Assembly (NCBI RefSeq): GCF_018860565.1
Contig: NZ_JAHKPS010000009.1
Coordinates: 124,001 to 188,000, forward strand
Length of the DNA stretch: 64,000 nt
Direction: 5' to 3'
DNA from: Winogradskyella psychrotolerans
GTDB taxonomy: Bacteria > Bacteroidota > Bacteroidia > Flavobacteriales > Flavobacteriaceae
In this document: positions 61,527-64,000 of the stretch, piece after piece
Layout of the letters: each line of letters begins with the position of its first letter
Numbering within the stretch: the stretch's first letter is position 1
The notes under the pieces: generated by a model
What the model saw: only the letters and a program-made list of their open reading frames with translations
What the model was told of the DNA's origin: nothing
The model's database searches: none
Program-made: the position numbers and the translations under genes

Positions 61527-63092
61527 TTAAGATATTAACGGCATCTTTATAATAAAAGTACTGCCTTTTCCTTTTTCACTTTCTACTGATATATGACCTT
61601 GATGGTCTTCTACTATTCTTTTTACATAGGCTAAACCTAAGCCATGTCCTTTTACATTGTGCACATTACCTGTGTGTTCTCTATAAAATTTTTCAAACAC
61701 ACGTTTGGCAACAGCTTTTGACATTCCATTGCCTTGATCTGCTATTTTTACAATAATATTATTTCCTACGTTTTCAGTATACACATCTATTTTTGGTGCA
61801 TCATCTGAATACTTAATAGCATTATCTAATATATTAACAATCACATTTGTAAAATGTGTCTCGTTTGCTAAAACTGATGACTCAGCAGCGTTTAAATGCA
61901 TTTTTACATAACCTTTACGATCTTCAACTATTAATTCTACATGTGTAATAGCATCTTCTACTAAGTCGTGTAATTCTATATGTTCCTTACTAATATTAAG
62001 TTCGTTTTTTTCTAATTTAGAAATACGCAATACATTTTCTACTTGAGCATGCATACGCTTATTTTCTTCTTTTATCATTCCTAAATAACGTTTTACCTTT
62101 TCTTGGTCATTAATTATTTTAGGGTTTTTTATAGAGTCTAAAGCTAAATTGATGGTTGCAATTGGCGTTTTAAACTCATGTGTCATATTATTAATAAAGT
62201 CTGTTTTTATCTGTGATATTTGTCGTTGCTTTATTAATTGATAAATCGCACTAGCATAAGCTATGATAATAATACTTGTAAATAGTATAGACAAAAATCC
62301 CATCTTTAGTACAGAGGATATTAAATACTTTTTTCTATCCGGAAAATCAACCCAAAGATTATAATTACTCTCTTTATTATTGTCTAAAAACACAGGAATA
62401 CCATAAGCCTTTTCTTTTTCAAAATTTTGGGTTTGCACCTTTGTTGCTAAATCATCATCATAAATAGCAAACTCAAAATTTAAATCTATGCCTTCATCCT
62501 TCAGTTCTCTTTTTAAGAATGCTTCAACTTGTTTAGTCGTAACACGTTTATAAATTGGAATATCTTTTAAATACTCCTTTATAACATCTTCATACATTTG
62601 CTTTTCAATAATTGGCATAGATGAAATCTCTACCAATCGTTGCATAGGTTTTATAGAAGTATTACCATCTAAACTAGAATTACTATAAACTTCTTTAACA
62701 CGCTCATTAGTTAATTTACTAATGTTAAAACTGTCTGCATCAATTTCAAAGAACAACGAAGGGACTTTAAGACGCTCTTCTAAAACCGTATTACGATTTA
62801 TTATAGTGAGGTCATTTAAATCATCTTCTGATGTAATAAAAAGCTGTCTTATTTTTACCGAATCTACTTTAGTGTCTTTATTTAAGTGAGGTTGAAGCTT
62901 TGAAAATGCATCTCTTAACTCCATTTCTTCAATTGAATTAGACACAAAACTTAAAGCTCGTTTTACACTTAGTGTAAAATTTTTGTCCTCATTTTCTAAA
63001 CTATTATTAATAAAAAATGATTGCACAAAAATTATTCCAATGAGAGATAAACTCATTAAGACTATCAATAAGACAAATAATTTTTTACCCAT
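61527..63092 (-). CDS. Sensor histidine kinase
   Basis: A 521-residue inner-membrane kinase. TM1 is about residues 5-27 and TM2 about 262-285, leaving a 230-residue periplasmic sensor domain without a recognised fold. HisKA (about 290-365) has the phospho-accepting H305 in NNMTHEFKTPIATIN, and the HATPase domain (about 400-521) shows N-box NVIVNILDNAIKYSD, G1 KIADQGNGMS and G2 VKGHGLGLAYVKRI. There is no visible HAMP domain. It is the partner of the regulator at 60810. Confidence 0.96.
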   Translation of the reverse strand: MGKKLFVLLIVLMSLSLIGIIFVQSFFINNSLENEDKNFTLSVKRALSFVSNSIEEMELRDAFSKLQPHLNKDTKVDSVKIRQLFITSEDDLNDLTIINRNTVLEERLKVPSLFFEIDADSFNISKLTNERVKEVYSNSSLDGNTSIKPMQRLVEISSMPIIEKQMYEDVIKEYLKDIPIYKRVTTKQVEAFLKRELKDEGIDLNFEFAIYDDDLATKVQTQNFEKEKAYGIPVFLDNNKESNYNLWVDFPDRKKYLISSVLKMGFLSILFTSIIIIAYASAIYQLIKQRQISQIKTDFINNMTHEFKTPIATINLALDSIKNPKIINDQEKVKRYLGMIKEENKRMHAQVENVLRISKLEKNELNISKEHIELHDLVEDAITHVELIVEDRKGYVKMHLNAAESSVLANETHFTNVIVNILDNAIKYSDDAPKIDVYTENVGNNIIVKIADQGNGMSKAVAKRVFEKFYREHTGNVHNVKGHGLGLAYVKRIVEDHQGHISVESEKGKGSTFIIKMPLIS

Positions 63093-63161
63093 CAGTCAAA
63101 TTTAACATTTTAACATTTAGTACAAATTAGGTTTAACCTTACATTAACAAAAGAAATTCTT

Positions 63162-63755
63162 TTATTTTTTGTTAATATCTTGAAGTATTTGCTGATGAAT
63201 TTCTAAAGCTTGCTTTTTTGCTGATTCCAAATCATTATTTGTGATTACAAAATCTGACTTTTCAATTTTCTCTTTATCAGACAATTGATTCTTAATAATT
63301 GATTTTACCTTTTCTTCTGAAGTATTATCACGTCTCATTACACGTTGTATTCGTAGATCTTCATCTGCAACTACTGTGATAATGTAATTGTATTGATTTT
63401 CAAGGTGATTTTCAAAAATAATAGCGGCTTCTTTTATAACATAATGTGAATCCTGCTTTTTTAGCCAACGTTTAAAATGCGATGCAACTTTTGGATGTAC
63501 AATCGCATTCATTTTAGAGAGTAAGGTCTTGTCGCTAAAAATTTTTGAAGATAAATACGGTCTATTTAATGTATCATCTACATAGGCAGCGTCACCAAAC
63601 AACTGAATAAGTTTTCTTTTAATAATTTTAGAACGATTCATTAAAGCTTTGGCTTCGACATCTGCAATATAAACTGGTACTCCAAACGATTGAAAACACT
63701 TTAAAACCGTTGTTTTCCCACTTCCTATTCCACCTGTTAATCCTACTACTATCAT
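63162..63755 (-). CDS. coaE: Dephospho-CoA kinase
   Basis: A 197-residue P-loop kinase for the last step of coenzyme A synthesis, phosphorylating the 3'-hydroxyl of dephospho-CoA. P-loop: VGLTGGIGSGKTTVLKCF; DVEAKALMNRSK has the conserved aspartate; HPKVASHFKRWL and VIKEAAIIFEN are family blocks. The next gene upstream (YbbR-like) ends 1 nt before its start, so they are in one operon, with the histidine kinase 69 bp downstream. Confidence 0.96.
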   Translation of the reverse strand: MIVVGLTGGIGSGKTTVLKCFQSFGVPVYIADVEAKALMNRSKIIKRKLIQLFGDAAYVDDTLNRPYLSSKIFSDKTLLSKMNAIVHPKVASHFKRWLKKQDSHYVIKEAAIIFENHLENQYNYIITVVADEDLRIQRVMRRDNTSEEKVKSIIKNQLSDKEKIEKSDFVITNNDLESAKKQALEIHQQILQDINKK

Positions 63756-63756
63756 C

Positions 63757-64000
63757 TTATAACTTTATAAAATCTATTCGTTTCTGTTTTATATTAACAT
63801 GTTTTACAGACGCTGGCTTCTTTACTATTTTAGGTACTAAATACGTTTGGTTTGCATTTAAGTCTGTATAATCACATTCTAATTTAAAATTTGAAGCTTT
63901 GATAGCGTTATAGCTTTCCAAAGCTACATAATAGGAAACACTAACTGTTTTTGGAAAATAATTAATTGTAACATCCTTGGGCTGATTGGTTATAGTAACA
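63757..64000 (-). CDS. YbbR-like protein, C-terminal part (runs off the window)
   Basis: The minus-strand frame is open from the window edge to a TAA at 63757-63759, giving 80 residues: VTITNQPKDVTINYFPKTVSVSYYVALESY ... KKPASVKHVNIKQKRIDFIKL. The beta-strand pattern and the place directly before coaE suggest the end of a YbbR-like (CdaR-type) protein, as in other Flavobacteria. The N-terminal part, where a membrane anchor would be, is outside the window. Assignment is moderate because only the tail is seen. Confidence 0.6.
   Translation of the reverse strand, partial: VTITNQPKDVTINYFPKTVSVSYYVALESYNAIKASNFKLECDYTDLNANQTYLVPKIVKKPASVKHVNIKQKRIDFIKL

Overview
The window is a chromosomal segment of a member of the Bacteroidetes, most likely a marine Flavobacteriaceae. 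The signs are: AT-rich DNA with almost no Shine-Dalgarno sequences; several -7 boxes of the Bacteroidetes type (TAnnTTTG); many short lipoproteins with an S-C lipobox; a type IX secretion (T9SS) C-terminal domain on the 1153-residue protein at 33.2-36.6 kb; DUF5686 and CarboxypepD_reg-like proteins; a YtxJ bacillithiol-type protein; and the order ybbR-like, coaE, histidine kinase, response regulator at the right edge. I cannot name the genus. No tRNA, rRNA, CRISPR array, transposase or integrase is visible. One SRP RNA is.

Layout. 0-3.5 kb: an Lrp-type regulator divergent from a methionine gamma-lyase-type PLP enzyme, followed by an NhaC-type antiporter; this looks like a sulfur amino-acid catabolic module. 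3.6-5.0 kb: a 2-Cys peroxiredoxin, a thioredoxin-like protein and a small acidic protein (peroxide defence). 5.0-13.5 kb: an accessory region. It holds small secreted or lipid-anchored proteins of unknown function, all on the + strand, separated by related repeats of about 110 bp that begin just after each stop codon. It also holds an orphan unknown gene, a degenerate double ABC ATPase and two blocks of 11-bp tandem repeats. 13.5-16.4 kb: katG with an ankyrin-repeat partner. 16.5-22.3 kb: DUF2007 protein, ABC-F ATPase, a thioredoxin-fold lipoprotein lacking CxxC, a transaldolase-like aldolase, an SDR enzyme and the SRP RNA. 22.3-36.7 kb: glutamine cyclotransferase, a CarboxypepD_reg/thioesterase fusion, surface proteins, glyA, fumarylacetoacetase, a long RluA-type pseudouridine synthase and a Calx-beta/T9SS protein. 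36.8-43.9 kb: YtxJ-like protein, clpB, deoC-deoD (deoxynucleoside salvage), a histidine phosphatase and smpB. 44.0-51.8 kb: DUF5686 protein, a gene broken by an in-frame TAG, an NTF2-like protein, a DoxD-DoxA protein and an S15 peptidase. 51.9-64.0 kb: pcm, an oxidoreductase, 3-hydroxybutyryl-CoA dehydrogenase, a four-helix 'intervening sequence' protein, DUF1015, YggS, an exonuclease/GIY-YIG protein whose start codon appears lost, an ion channel, miaA, a two-component system, coaE and a partial YbbR-like gene.

The most unusual part is 5.7-9.9 kb. The order 'single small gene, stop codon, related imperfectly palindromic repeat, next gene' is organised like a gene-cassette array, but the repeat ends do not fit the classical integron attC core. 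The 11-bp tandem repeats at 10.7 and 13.4 kb, the exonuclease gene with ATC in place of its start codon, the amber-interrupted gene, and two ABC proteins in which only one composite ATP site keeps its motifs are further points of interest.
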